Part shown: positions 10,641-21,330 of the stretch, piece by piece
How the letters are laid out: the number at the start of each line of letters is the position of its first letter
Numbering within the stretch: the stretch's first letter is position 1
Assembly: GCA_002914805.1 (NCBI GenBank)
Contig: JXTB01000145.1
Location: 646,385 to 710,384 of the forward strand
DNA length: 64,000 nucleotides
Direction of reading: 5' to 3'
Source of the DNA: Parasponia andersonii
Lineage: Eukaryota; Streptophyta; Magnoliopsida; Rosales; Cannabaceae
Notes under the pieces: model-generated
Seen by the model: the letters and a program-made list of their open reading frames with translations, nothing else
What the model was told of the DNA's origin: nothing
The model's database searches: none
Position numbers and translations under genes: made by a program

Positions 10641-11200
10641 CCAAGACTTTTGACCTCAAAAGAAAGAAACAAAACAAAAAAGGACCAAGACTTAAGTCGC
10701 AGAGTATGTATTATTAAGGCTAACACGTTGGGTAGAAAGCTAACTTATGAAAAGATGGAATTTGAATGTGCAACATCACAATTGAAAGGGGTGTCAGCAT
10801 ATATACAAGCAGGAGAGTAACACAAGCACTCCAAATATACAGTACAAAAAATTGCAGCATCTCATAATATCCATTGACGCTTTATCATAAAACCAATAGC
10901 AATTCCTCAAAACAAAAGTTGCAGTTTCTCAAAACACCAACATAGCATAGATCTAAGGAATTCTCAAGCACTCCAAATATCAACTAATAGTACAAAAAAT
11001 TGCAGTAAAAGATTCTCATTATTAAGAGTAAATAAATAAATTGCATGCCATCCATACAGGAGAAGCTTGTTAGCTGATATGGGGCATTGGGCTCGTCGAA
11101 AAGATATGACACACAAGCAAAATTATGCAGTCCAAATCCATAACCAGAAAAACCAGATCAACATTCAATCGAAGGGATTGAAATAACTACCCCTATTCAC
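10641..11200. other. Intergenic stretch downstream of the stomatin pseudogene
   Basis: I looked here for the later stomatin-like exons (the AASLRVAEQY region) on the minus strand and found none. A short direct repeat (CACTCCAAATAT at 10828 and 10970) is the only structure seen. Confidence 0.4.
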
Positions 11201-12107
11201 CAGTATCCTTAAGGACTTTTGACACACAACAAGACCTTCAGCAGTCGCTTTGCTTTAGCAAGAATGGCTTCTGCTTCTCCTGGAAAAGAAATCATGTTTA
11301 TAAATAAGAAACTAAAGATTTCAGGAGAACAAACGAAAAAGGAGCATCAACATCAAACAAACCATAATATTGGCCATTGATTATCAATGGCCAAGAAGTT
11401 GAAAACAGTACCCCCTACTTACTCCCTTGTTAGGAACTTGGTAAATTAATTTGTCCCATAAACCAATTTTTGCATAAAGATTCATGCAAGCAACAACCCC
11501 CTCAGAACAGTGTATCATAAGCTATCCATTTTTTTCCTCACTTTTATTTCTTATTTTTGGCATATGCAGAATCTATAGATGTTAAGCGCAAAAATCATTT
11601 TAAAACTCAAAGAATATTACTTGCGTATTCAGCATTAAATAATTGACAGATAATACTTGCCATGTGCCCTGTTGACCTGATCCATCCTGGCAGCTTCTGA
11701 TGCTAATATCACAGCATTCTTCTTCCTGTCTGCAATATTGATATTGGACTGCCTTTCTCCTGCAAAAGATTAAACATAATAAAACTATACAAATTAAGAA
11801 ACAAGATTGCAAATTAGGAAACACTTCCATGTCCTCATCTAAAGATTACCTCACAAAAATAACCGAAATAAACTTATCTTCTGACTCAAGAACTTGACCT
11901 CTCGCTTTGCGGTTCAGCTTCAGCTTGCAATTCTATTCCCGCTCTCACTCCACGGGAAGGAGATATATCCCCTAGAGAAGGATAGATGGTGGAAAGTTTA
12001 AAAAACAAGTATTGGGAACTAAACAGAGAGACATCACCAAAAAGAGACATAGTTATCTCATAGCAGAGGCACTCCAAGCCCCATTCTTTTGCAGCCTAGT
12101 TGATGCA
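11201..12107 (-). pseudogene. Stomatin-like (SPFH/prohibitin) protein pseudogene, middle exons
   Basis: Four consecutive exons of a plant stomatin-like SLP gene, a mitochondrial inner-membrane scaffold protein, can be read on the minus strand: 12104-12053 (AAKEWGLECLCYEI), 11971-11878 (RDISPSRGVRAGIELQAEAE then KARGQVLESE), 11759-11661 (GERQSNINIADRKKNAVILA, SEAARMDQVNRAHG) and 11279-11201 (GEAEAILAKAK). Lesions: a TAG stop near 12101-12099, an extra base near 11911 and a missing base near 11247, each shifting frame. Donors are also damaged: CT instead of GT after 12053 and AT instead of GT after 11878; the donor after 11661 is GC. Introns are retained, so this came from a genomic duplication rather than an mRNA copy. 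Earlier and later exons were not found. Confidence 0.85.
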
Positions 12108-12648
12108 AGATGATGCAATTGCATAAGTCTTTAAGTGGTGCTTGATTAGCAATGGTAGCAGAAATTTGGTTAAAACATTTATTATGGTGATTCCCATAAA
12201 ATAGCAAGTATACCAGGAACTGCAAGTTGCAGGGAGATAAAGAATAGCCAAAGGAAGAAAGTGATCCTCATTGCTGCTTCAATACCAGAAAGAGAACTCA
12301 CCTCGAATCAGATCATCCTAATATGCATGAGGTCCACAGATATGCACTTGCAGGAAACATCAGTACACCAACCTTCTAAACTATCACATCTTTTGTCACA
12401 GTGTCAACTCCACTTCTCTTTTCCTCTCCTATCTTCGTGCCTCACTTTTCAATTTGTGTCATTCCATAGCAAGTGAACTAGTGCAGAAAACCAAGCTTGA
12501 AGCTTCTGGCTCTTTAAACCCCATTCAATTGAATGTCATTGACAGAGAGATGCTCAAAATGTTAGACGGGAAAAATAGAGTTGGCTGAGAAGAACTGAAC
12601 TTCTAACTCAGCATGCAAGCCAACTTTCAGGACCCCCTAAACCTACTT
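12108..12648. other. Spacer and probable PPR 3' UTR
   Basis: No gene recognised. The part next to 12649 is presumably the 3' UTR of the PPR gene. I searched it for earlier stomatin exons without success. Confidence 0.4.
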
Positions 12649-15192
12649 TCAATTATTGTAACAGGATTCCGGTGCTCTCATCCTACAAAAATAATCATAG
12701 GTAATGTACATCAGGGAGTCCAAAAAGAAACATTTTCTAGATGTTTCTTTTATGCTGTTTGCATCTTTTTCTATGCTATGATAGGCTTTGGCCATTATTT
12801 TATAGGTAATTTCATCAAAATCAAACGAAATCTCACTCAACTTCTGACCCCACATTACGGCCCGCTCAGGCATCCCCTGCTTGCAGAAGTGAGACAACAA
12901 TATATTAGTTGTTACTACATTTGGAACAAAGGCCATCTTAAGCAGTTTTGCAGTTAAAATCAAAGCTCTATCCAGTATGTCACCACAAGCACCATTCAAC
13001 AAAGTGTTGTATGTTACAGTATTTGGGACAAGACCTGCCCAAATAAGTTCATCAAGCATCTTTACAGCTCGATTTATTTTCCTAATACTGCAAAAACCAT
13101 GGGCGCAGATGTTATAGGTCGTGATATCTGGACCCCACCCACTGGCATACATTTTATTGACAACCTCATCCGCAGAAGCCATGTCAAATACTTTACAATA
13201 ACCCCAAATTAAAGTGTTAAAAGTAACAATATCCGGTCTCAGTCCACTCTGATGCATCTCCATAAATGTGTCGATCGCTAAATCCATTCTTCCCTGTTTA
13301 CAAAACCCATTAATGATCAAATTGACTGTAAAGATATCTAAAAGAAGACCCTTTTCCCTCATCTCTTTCTCTAACTTCAATGCTTCATTCAGCTTCCCGC
13401 AGATTAAAAACCCTTGAACCAAAGAATTGTACACAAAATTATTAGGCACAAATCCTATCCTTGACATCTCTGATAGTAACTCATATGCCTCCTCCACCAA
13501 ACCTGCTTTAGAAAGTCCATTGATAAAGGCTGAGAAAGCAACAGCATCAGGAAATATCCCTCTTGCTTGCATCTCATTCCACAGGCTTCGGGCACCATTC
13601 AAGTCTGCCATCCTGAAGTAACCATCCAAAAGCAATGTGAAAGCCACTTTGTTAATAGGAAGTCCCTTCTCGATCATTTTACACAAAAGTTCTCTGGCTT
13701 CGTTTAGCCTCCCCTTCTTGGACATGCCCATAATCAAAGAACTGCATGTGGAAGATGACGGACTTAAACCATATTTTGTCATAATCTTATAGGCATCGTA
13801 GGCTTTTTCCTCCATTCCTGCCCTGCTATAAGCTGCAATTACTGAGTTAAATGCAACTACACTGAGAGGTAATCCCTTCTCGAGCATACTCTCTAACAAC
13901 TCCATGGCCTCATCCAATCGACCTGCCCAGCAAAAAGCTCCAATTGAAATATCATGCGATGAACTTTCACGAAACGATCCCAATAAAGATGACTTCCTTA
14001 ACAACCTGTCACCATCCTCTTCCCTTCCATACTTGTAATGACCTGAAATCAAGATATTAAAGGTTATGCCATCAGGGGATATACCTTTCTTCCTCATTTC
14101 TTGATAAAGCATGTTTGCCTGACCAATATCCCCTGACTTAACATACCCATCCATAATAGTATTGTATATTACGGTATTTGGAGAAGCATCAACCTCACGG
14201 ATTGCATCAAAAACTCTCCTTGCTTCAACAACATTTCCCTCCTTACACAAAGCATTTACGACTGTATTAAAAGTTACAATACTTGGCTGACAGCCAGTTG
14301 CAATCATTAAACGCATCCATTTAAGTGCACTTTCAGTCTGCCCCCGCACGCAATTTGCATTGATCACAATGTTATACGAATAAACATCAGGTTCACAGCC
14401 GAATTTCCGCATTACATGAAACAAACTCTCCCCAGTTCTAAGAAACCCTTTTCGACAAAACCCAAGAATCAACGTGTTAAAAGTATAATTAGATAGAAAA
14501 GGCCCCTTACGAACCATGTCCCGAAACAACTTCCACACACTACCATAATCACCAACTCTAAGCAACAACTTAACCAGAACATTAATAGCTGATGAACTCG
14601 GCCTCACTCCCACCTCCCTCATCTTATTCAAAACCCCCAATGCGTCATATCCCATCTCCACATTCAAATAACTCCGCATAAGCGTATCTAGAACAGAGAA
14701 ATCCGACTCGTATTTTCGGTGACTTGCCCACATAAACCCCACAACCTCTCTACTTCTACTAACACCAATTCTAGCAAATACACAAGAAATCACATCCTGG
14801 GCATGAAATGGAAGATTCTCCGCCGCTAAAATATGCGCGGCGACGCAACAAGACCTCACGGTCGTATAGGAATAGTCTCTAAATGCAAGTTTAAAGAATG
14901 CAAATCCGGTTTCCCGATTGCCCAAAAGCTTCATCAACTGAGCAATCAAGAATGGCGAGAACTCTCTAGAAAAAGCCTTCAATACATAACTCTTCCGGGA
15001 TTTTACTATTCTCGACAACCCAACAGCGATTTTACGCCGTTCGTTTGAATTGATCGAGCTCGAAGAGTTGGGATTGGATTTGGGAGAAGGAAAAGGCAAA
15101 AACTGATCCACAAAATCGAAGGTCTGAGAGCTTAAGATTTGGGGGGAGTGTACCTGGAGATTGTTGTGCACACGGCGCACATTAGCGGACAT
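12649..15192 (-). CDS. P-class pentatricopeptide repeat protein, probably mitochondrial
   Basis: One intronless frame of 847 residues. From about residue 180 to 820 it is built of roughly seventeen 35-residue PPR motifs, seen in repeats such as TFNTLILGFCRKG, TFNTVVNALCKEG, VYNSLVQGFLICG and TFNTLIWGYCKVF. There are no E, E+ or DYW domains at the C-terminus, so it is P-class, the type that usually binds a specific organelle RNA to help processing, stability or translation. The first 60 residues are rich in Ser, Asn and Arg, with few acidic residues near the start, compatible with a mitochondrial presequence. The ATG at 15192 is the first in frame and lies just below a cluster of site II motifs (15338-15374). 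It appears complete. I cannot assign the orthologue or RNA target. Confidence 0.95.
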   Translation of the reverse strand: MSANVRRVHNNLQVHSPQILSSQTFDFVDQFLPFPSPKSNPNSSSSINSNERRKIAVGLSRIVKSRKSYVLKAFSREFSPFLIAQLMKLLGNRETGFAFFKLAFRDYSYTTVRSCCVAAHILAAENLPFHAQDVISCVFARIGVSRSREVVGFMWASHRKYESDFSVLDTLMRSYLNVEMGYDALGVLNKMREVGVRPSSSAINVLVKLLLRVGDYGSVWKLFRDMVRKGPFLSNYTFNTLILGFCRKGFLRTGESLFHVMRKFGCEPDVYSYNIVINANCVRGQTESALKWMRLMIATGCQPSIVTFNTVVNALCKEGNVVEARRVFDAIREVDASPNTVIYNTIMDGYVKSGDIGQANMLYQEMRKKGISPDGITFNILISGHYKYGREEDGDRLLRKSSLLGSFRESSSHDISIGAFCWAGRLDEAMELLESMLEKGLPLSVVAFNSVIAAYSRAGMEEKAYDAYKIMTKYGLSPSSSTCSSLIMGMSKKGRLNEARELLCKMIEKGLPINKVAFTLLLDGYFRMADLNGARSLWNEMQARGIFPDAVAFSAFINGLSKAGLVEEAYELLSEMSRIGFVPNNFVYNSLVQGFLICGKLNEALKLEKEMREKGLLLDIFTVNLIINGFCKQGRMDLAIDTFMEMHQSGLRPDIVTFNTLIWGYCKVFDMASADEVVNKMYASGWGPDITTYNICAHGFCSIRKINRAVKMLDELIWAGLVPNTVTYNTLLNGACGDILDRALILTAKLLKMAFVPNVVTTNILLSHFCKQGMPERAVMWGQKLSEISFDFDEITYKIMAKAYHSIEKDANSIKETSRKCFFLDSLMYITYDYFCRMRAPESCYNN

Positions 15193-15337
15193 GGGTTAGC
15201 TCACGGAGAGTGTACTGTTTTGGCTCGGTGGAAAATTCGCACCTTCGGCTTCTACGGTTTTAGTGGGTTTTTCACAGAGAGTTTCCTGGGAAAGGAAAAC
15301 TAATAGGAGGGAGAAGAGGAACGTGTAGTTTTGAATA

Positions 15338-15374
15338 GGCCCAATAAGGCTAATGAAATGGGCTGGGCTGGGCT
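15338..15374 (-). promoter_or_regulatory. Site II motif cluster upstream of the PPR gene
   Basis: GGCCCA (TGGGCC on the minus strand) at 15338-15343 and three overlapping TGGGCT copies at 15359-15374, about 150-180 bp upstream of the PPR start codon. Site II elements (TGGGCC/T) are known in plant promoters of mitochondrial and ribosomal protein genes. Confidence 0.55.
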
Positions 15375-18300
15375 TGGGGCTTTTGAGTACATGATTGGGG
15401 AAATTAGACAATATACTGTATTTCAGAAAAAAAAAATAATAATTATACTGTGGTTTTGTATTTTTTTGGTACGATTTTTATTAGAAAAATACTGTTTTAA
15501 AAAAAATAATAACTAATTTCTGATAATCAGTAGATCAGATATCAGTAATTATTTTAAATATTATATTTTCTAAATACTTTTTAAAAAACCTGACTTTTGT
15601 ATTTTTGCAATTGTTTTCGATTTTTGTAGGTATAAGTGTTAGAAATCGTATATGATTTTTGTAAGGCAGGCTTGGAGTTTTCAACCAAAACCATAGCTTT
15701 CTATTCGCTATTTGCATGGATAGTTGGGGCTCTTATAAAAATTGCTAAATTTTGGACCTCTTTAAAATAAGTCTTCGTTCTCCAAATTACTATAGCAAAA
15801 TAGCTGGTGAAAAAATTGATATACTACCGAAGCATAAAACACCAATGACTATGCTGTGTAAAAACTATATCCAGGCATTTAGTTTAAAAAAAAAAAAAAA
15901 GAGAAGTATTTACTAAAATGAATTGTAAAAAATGGACGCCACTTAGTTTCTTTGTATTTATGTATCGTTCAACTTTGTTTTTTTTTTTTTTTTTTTAAGA
16001 AATCAGTTAATAACTTAATGGAGGAGACTGGAAGTAGTCATTTCCTTTATCACAACATGCCTTAGTAACATGCAGATATTTGTTAATAGTAGAATGGCCC
16101 ACCATATGGGACCCAATAAGTGTGTAGCGGTTATCCACTTACCCTAGGTTACCACAACTTGGTGGTAGTTCAACTTTGATGTTAACATTAGCATTTTGAT
16201 TCAGTGAATTTCTAACAAAACAATATATAATTTGTGAAAATAGAGTGCTACTAAGCGGTGGTGTAACATGTCATGAATTAATATGAAACATAGAAGCCCC
16301 GTACTACAAGTAAGTCCTTTGATACTTCAAGCTCATGTTTTTACATGCATGAAATTCATGTAAGACTGAAGTTCACATTTATCAATAATTGAAAACTTTT
16401 CCAAAAAAGGAGGGAAAAAAAAAAAAAAAGGAGAGAAAGAAAGGGATGTAATCATGTAAGGTGTGACTATTCTTTAACTTTATTTTTTTGTTTCCACGCA
16501 TCTATCATTAATGTTTCTCTTATGAAACATAACTAAGAATTCCTAATTCGGAAGAGAAATGAAAATAAAAATATTTATTCTAGTTCTATTAATTTTCGTA
16601 AATTAATACGAAACTAATGATTGCCATGACTGATTTATTTTTTTCCTTTTTATGAGAAAAAAAAAAAGTAAGGAATGATTATTACGTACCAAAGAGTTTA
16701 TCCCAATATTTGAATATGAATACTACGTTATTGACGATCTATACCCCACGACCAACCTGTTCTTTTTTTTTTTTCCCTAACTCGTCATATTTGATGAAGT
16801 TGTAAGAATGGCATATGCTTATTATTAACCTTGTTTTACTCTTCTTCTTTATTTCCATTTTTTTTTTTAGTGAAATTAACCTTATATTACTCTTTTTACA
16901 AGATATACACAAACACGGACCACTCTTTGGTGTCTTTCCTTTTTGACCATAAGGCAATGTTCATATAACTTTAGCTAGTGATATTTAATTGAAGATGAAT
17001 TTAAAAAAAGACAAAACCTTGAAAGAGAAAGATCAGAAGTTTGTTATGAACATGATTAGAAATATGTACCAGCAAACCCCATTAGTAAATAAAACTAGAC
17101 AATTTTCTTCATATTTTACAAAGTGCAAAAGCTAAAGGCGAAGGACATTCCAGAAAGCAAAAAGTAATAAAGAGAAGACATAAAGAGGGATTAAACAATA
17201 CATGCATGACAAGATTACATCTAGGGTTTTTGGCATGGTCCCTATGTTATTCGCAGCATCATGTCTCTAAGTTTTTTTTTTTTTTTAAATTTTGGTAATT
17301 AAGTTTTTTTTTTTTGTTAATATTAAAATTTTCATAAAATTTAACATATTTAATTAAAATAAATTAATATTTCACTAATTTTAATTAGCTTAAATAAAAA
17401 AATTAAGAAAAATTTAAAATTTTTGAGAATTTTTTTTTTTTTAATTTTTTATATTATGCTGTTAAATATTGTTATTTTTTAACTATTTTATTTTCAATTC
17501 TAATTACTGTCAAGATATTTTGACGTATGTAACTTAAAAATACTTAATTCTGTCTAATATTTTAATAATTACGGATAAAAAAGGATTAATTGCTAAAATT
17601 TTTAGAACTTAAGACTTATTTGCCAAAAATGATAATTCAGGAATTATTTTACCAATCATAAGGAACAATCAATAACCCTTACATTTATGACATACCATAT
17701 GCAATAACCACTTTCTTAAAAAGTAAATCAATATCAATATTTAAGAAAGTTGCGAAAAAGAATAAAAAAGTAACGACAACAGTGATGGAATTCATTTCTG
17801 AATGTTTATTGCTTTTATTTTATGCTGTGAAAGATTTATTCTGTAATTATCAGTCCAAGTTTTTTGATAGACTTGAATTTCTGAATTGAGAGATGTTTGC
17901 TGTGAAATATATATATATATTGATAAACTTGAATTTCTATATTATTTTATCGTGTAATATATGTATTTGTAATCTTTCTCCTCCACAAGAGTACTACCCT
18001 GCAATTCTTATTTTTCCCACAATACAGACTAGAAGAAACATTAATAAACCTCATATAATTTAGGATAATTAACATGAAATTAATCAAGTCTCTTTCAGAA
18101 ACTCGAATGCCTCAAAATTTTTTTCTATTTTCAGATAGTAAACTGAAAAATACATCATTACAAAACTATACAACCCGATCCTCCCCAAAGCAGAAAAAGA
18201 AAAAAAAAATTAAAAATCAAAATTTCTACCTCATACCAACCAACCCCTCCATACCTTCACAGATCAAAAACTGATCAACACCCTTAAATCACAATAATCC
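15375..18300. other. AT-rich intergenic DNA
   Basis: Long A and T homopolymers (15886-15900, 15979-15996, 17269-17286), a short (TA)n at 17907-17920 and scattered short frames. 17210-17660 is extremely AT-rich with loosely complementary A- and T-rich halves, possibly a decayed element. No gene is supported. Confidence 0.5.
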
Positions 18301-18436
18301 ATGATCAATTCATCTCCAACATGGGAAATTCCTTTCCTTTCTTTTCTTTTCTCTTCTTTTCTTTTCTTTTCTTTTCCTCCAAAAACTCAAAGATGGTATA
18401 TATAATTTGTATATATATATATATATACATAATAGG

Positions 18437-18932
18437 TCAGGCCACCGCAACAGTGCCAGTCCTAGAGGTTTTGCTAGGAGCAGAGTTCTTGTTAGGGTCT
18501 GATTTTCTGAGGGATCTACTAGACATTTTCCAGCTCTTTTCCTTTGCTTCATCAAACTCTATTTGTTCTTGTCTGCATTCTTTGCTACAAAATGGAGTAT
18601 TTCCCCTGAAAATATTCATGAAAATACCATAATCAGACCATGAACTTTCATCATCAGAAATCAACAAGATTTTAATCTTCAGATCATATTTTTTGAGCAA
18701 CCAAACAGAAAACAACCAATATCAAGAAACCACTTTGAATTGGAAAAATCCACATCTGGGTGTGAAAGATCTTTTGGTAAACAAACCAAAAATCATCATA
18801 AACTACTAACCTGTACATGAAGATGTCTTTGTTATATCCAAGTGGTTTTCTGCAAAGGAAACAAGCTTCAAGAAAGTGGGACTCATGGTTGTAGTCTTCA
18901 GTCCCAGCCAAATGAAACATCCCAGAAGTCAT
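18437..18932 (-). CDS. FCS-like zinc finger (FLZ) protein, two exons
   Basis: Exons 18932-18811 and 18605-18437 (minus) join across a 205-bp intron (donor AG|GTTAGT, acceptor TTTTCAG) to give 96 residues. The FLZ domain (former DUF581) spans about residues 20-65: [20 protein letters not shown], then [20 protein letters not shown]. The four cysteines are C24, C27, C47 and C51, with the diagnostic FCS at 46-48, and the intron falls at the usual place inside the domain. FLZ proteins are small plant adaptors that bind SnRK1 kinase subunits and modulate energy and stress signalling. The start chosen is the ATG at 18932; a second ATG at 18920 is possible. The tail is basic and Ser-rich. A TATA box lies about 145 bp upstream. 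Confidence 0.93.
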
Positions 18933-19074
18933 CGTTGAAAGAAAAATAAGAATAATGGTTCTAGTAATTACAATCAAAAGTACTTGTAAAAATTTTGAAC
19001 CAAGAAATTTGGTTTCAGAAATTGGAAGAGGTAAAGAGAGCGAGAGGGGAGAGAGCTTTGGGCAGTGGGTGGTG

Positions 19075-19083
19075 CTTATAAAG
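19075..19083 (-). promoter_or_regulatory. TATA box of the FLZ gene
   Basis: The minus strand reads CTTTATAAGC here, about 145 bp above the FLZ start codon, with a GA-rich leader between (AGAGAGCGAGAGGGGAGAGA on the plus strand). Confidence 0.55.
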
Positions 19084-20593
19084 AGAGCTAGGGAGAAGAC
19101 TTGGTGGAATCTAGTGGTTTGTAGTCTTTACTAATGAGGGTTCTTATGAGGGTTAATTTGGTACATTCATATAAATAGATATGAACTTGATAGGTTTGGC
19201 ATGTATGGGCTTTGTAATCTTGCGAGTAGTTGAAAACTTATCCAATATTTAAGTGTTAAAGAACTTTGTAGTGAAACCAATGGCGGTTTTCCAAGATTCC
19301 ACGGGGTTGAATCTATTGGCTGTAGTTCATGCATCTGTTTCTCGAAGATTGGTTTTTGTTTTTTTTCTCTCTCTGGCTACACATGAAATTCGTTTTTTAA
19401 CTCTTGGTCCCCTTAGTGTTGGGTATTTCTTACACCCATAAATTTTGACCATTCTTATTTATTGTCGTCATGTCTTTTAGGTTCTCTTCACCCATAGTCC
19501 CTTGCTACAAAAAAGAGACACTTAACTAGCTATAAATGTATTAGTTTCTATAGTGTTATGGGAATCTATAATAGTTTTTTTCTATGTTTGTGTCCTTTTT
19601 TTTTTTTTTTTCTAAAGGTTTGTTTTTTGAACAAGAGAAAGTTAACTATTAGTCAAACACAAAAGTTGTACAATTCTCAATGTGCAACATGTAAAGATGA
19701 AAACTATTATACTAAATCTTAGAGGAACAAATGAGTGAATGAAAATTATTGAATTTATGAGTTACCGTGTGTGTTTTAGTTTAAGCTTGGGTTGCATGTG
19801 AGCCTAGAATCTAGTACATGGTATCTAGCTCCAATGAAAGGTTTGTTGATAGCTTAAGTGCTTAACCATAGGGGAAAAAAAAAGTGGAATCAAAATCTTA
19901 AGATTAAAATACTCTTAGTTTTTGTTTCATTAGCGGAGCTAACTAAGCTAACTATTTTTGGACTGTATTGTTTTTATAAGGATTTACATGTTGTTAATTG
20001 TAAGAAGTTTAGATTAAGACTTAATATTTTACAAACAAAACCCAATGAGAACAAAGAAGGTTGGATGGTCTAATTGGAACAATACATCATTTTCTGAGTA
20101 TCTTTAACTGATTCGATCTTGTAAAACTGAACTAAAAAAGATGTTTATACAGATTAAAACTAAGATTATAATCATTTTACAAGATTGAATCAGTTAAAAA
20201 TATTACAAAAAAAGACGTATAGACACATTAAAATTAAGATTATAATCATTTTACAAGATTGAATCAGTTAAAATATTGCATCTATCAAAGCCGTAACATT
20301 TTAAATAGCCTCAACTAAATTGTTTTTTGGTGGATTCATAACCAAATTCACAGTTTGAGAGACTTATTAAGAATTGGTAGAAAAAAAAAAAGGTGGAAAA
20401 TAGATAAAATCGAAATAAAATGAAGACCGGCCATAAATGTAGCAAATAAGAAACTCAACGAGTCGTGTGAATTCACTAAAGCATGAAGATTGTGGGCAAT
20501 TCATATAATTTCTATAAATTAGAGAGGAACAAGTCAGAGAAGCCAAAACTTAATTTGTGAATTCCCCAAACTAGCCTTACGTTCTTTTCATAA
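19084..20593. other. Intergenic stretch
   Basis: AT-rich with short frames of no recognisable family. It contains the small repeat at 20107-20276. Confidence 0.5.
20107..20276. repeat. Small mixed direct and inverted repeat
   Basis: A block containing ATTATAATCATTTTACAAGA and TTGAATCAGTTAAAA occurs twice in direct orientation (about 20161-20205 and 20230-20274). The upstream AACTGATTCGATCTTGTAAA is the inverse complement of its end, so the segment can fold. Confidence 0.7.
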
Positions 20594-20733
20594 TTACCAC
20601 AACACCATATTCAAGAACATAAAGTAAACTATTGATAGAATGGCATAATAGTAATCCCATGAAACCCAAGTGGCAAACATTGAAGCTGCAAACGTCACGA
20701 TTCCTCTAGAGCCTTTTGTGCATTGTCAGCCAT
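20594..20733 (-). pseudogene. Tiny membrane-protein gene with one frame break
   Basis: The minus strand has ATG at 20733 in a good context (GCGAAATGGC) reading MADNAQKALEES then a stop. One base off, starting at GGAATC, the frame reads IVTFAASMFATWVSWDYYYA and then ILSIVYFMFLNMVLW to a TAA at 20594-20596. Adding one base inside CTAGAGGAATC would give a single product of about 46 residues with a Trp/Tyr-rich hydrophobic segment spanning one membrane. I do not recognise the family. The break could be a real mutation (pseudogene) or a sequencing error. TGGGCC motifs 30-45 bp upstream of the ATG and a GC-rich promoter-like region behind them suggest a genuine gene locus. Confidence 0.45.
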
Positions 20734-20764
20734 TTCGCAAACTGGGACATCAGCGAAGCAAGTT

Positions 20765-20778
20765 GGCCCAACGGCCCA
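20765..20778 (-). promoter_or_regulatory. Paired site II motifs above the tiny membrane-protein gene
   Basis: GGCCCA at 20765-20770 and 20773-20778, i.e. two TGGGCC elements on the minus strand, just above the ATG at 20733. Confidence 0.5.
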
Positions 20779-20839
20779 ATAAGGGATTTAAAAAGAATTG
20801 AAAAAATAAATAAACAACCAAAATAAAACACACCAAAAC

Positions 20840-21330
20840 GTTGGAGCTGACTGAGAATGGGGCCCACCAACGGTCCGCAAACGAACAAAGCCATCAAAAT
20901 GTGGGACCCGCACTGAGTCATGACCATGCTGGCTCTACGCCCGAGGTCCTTGTCCCATGGGCCCCACGCCCACCCTGCCCGCTAACCACGGTCATCCCGA
21001 CCTTTTCGCTGCCCGTCACACGCGCGCCAGCGGAGCCTCCAAGGAATTATTACGTTGGCCACGTGGCAGGTGAGCCTTAAGAAGACACGGAATCTTATGT
21101 TTCTACTTTGTTGGAGCTGCCACGATGCTCGAGGTCACTTGAATCAACGGTGTAGATCATGCCACGGTTTGCAGTCTTTTGGACGGGCTTTTCAATTATT
21201 TCTAACTATTTTTTTTTAATTATTTGTTTATAATTTGGGTTCTCTATAACTGGCTGGTACCACTTGCTCCGTCTCCCACGTCGGGGCACGAGCTTTTGGT
21301 ACACTTGTGGTTATGTAAGACAATAATAAC
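20840..21330. promoter_or_regulatory. GC-rich promoter-like island with ACGT elements
   Basis: The most GC-rich non-coding segment between 15 and 27 kb. It contains TGAGTCATG (about 20914), a palindromic G-box GCCACGTGGC (21058-21067) and CCCACGTCGGGGC (about 21275). No conserved protein frame is seen. Its best candidate target is the minus-strand small gene at 20594-20733. Confidence 0.4.
21058..21067. promoter_or_regulatory. G-box
   Basis: GCCACGTGGC, a perfect palindrome with a CACGTG core bound by bZIP and bHLH factors in plants. Confidence 0.6.

Noticed and set aside
17210..17660. Possible foldback element
   Set aside because: A- and T-rich halves pair loosely, but I could not find matching termini or mixed-sequence arms as at 33575-34485.
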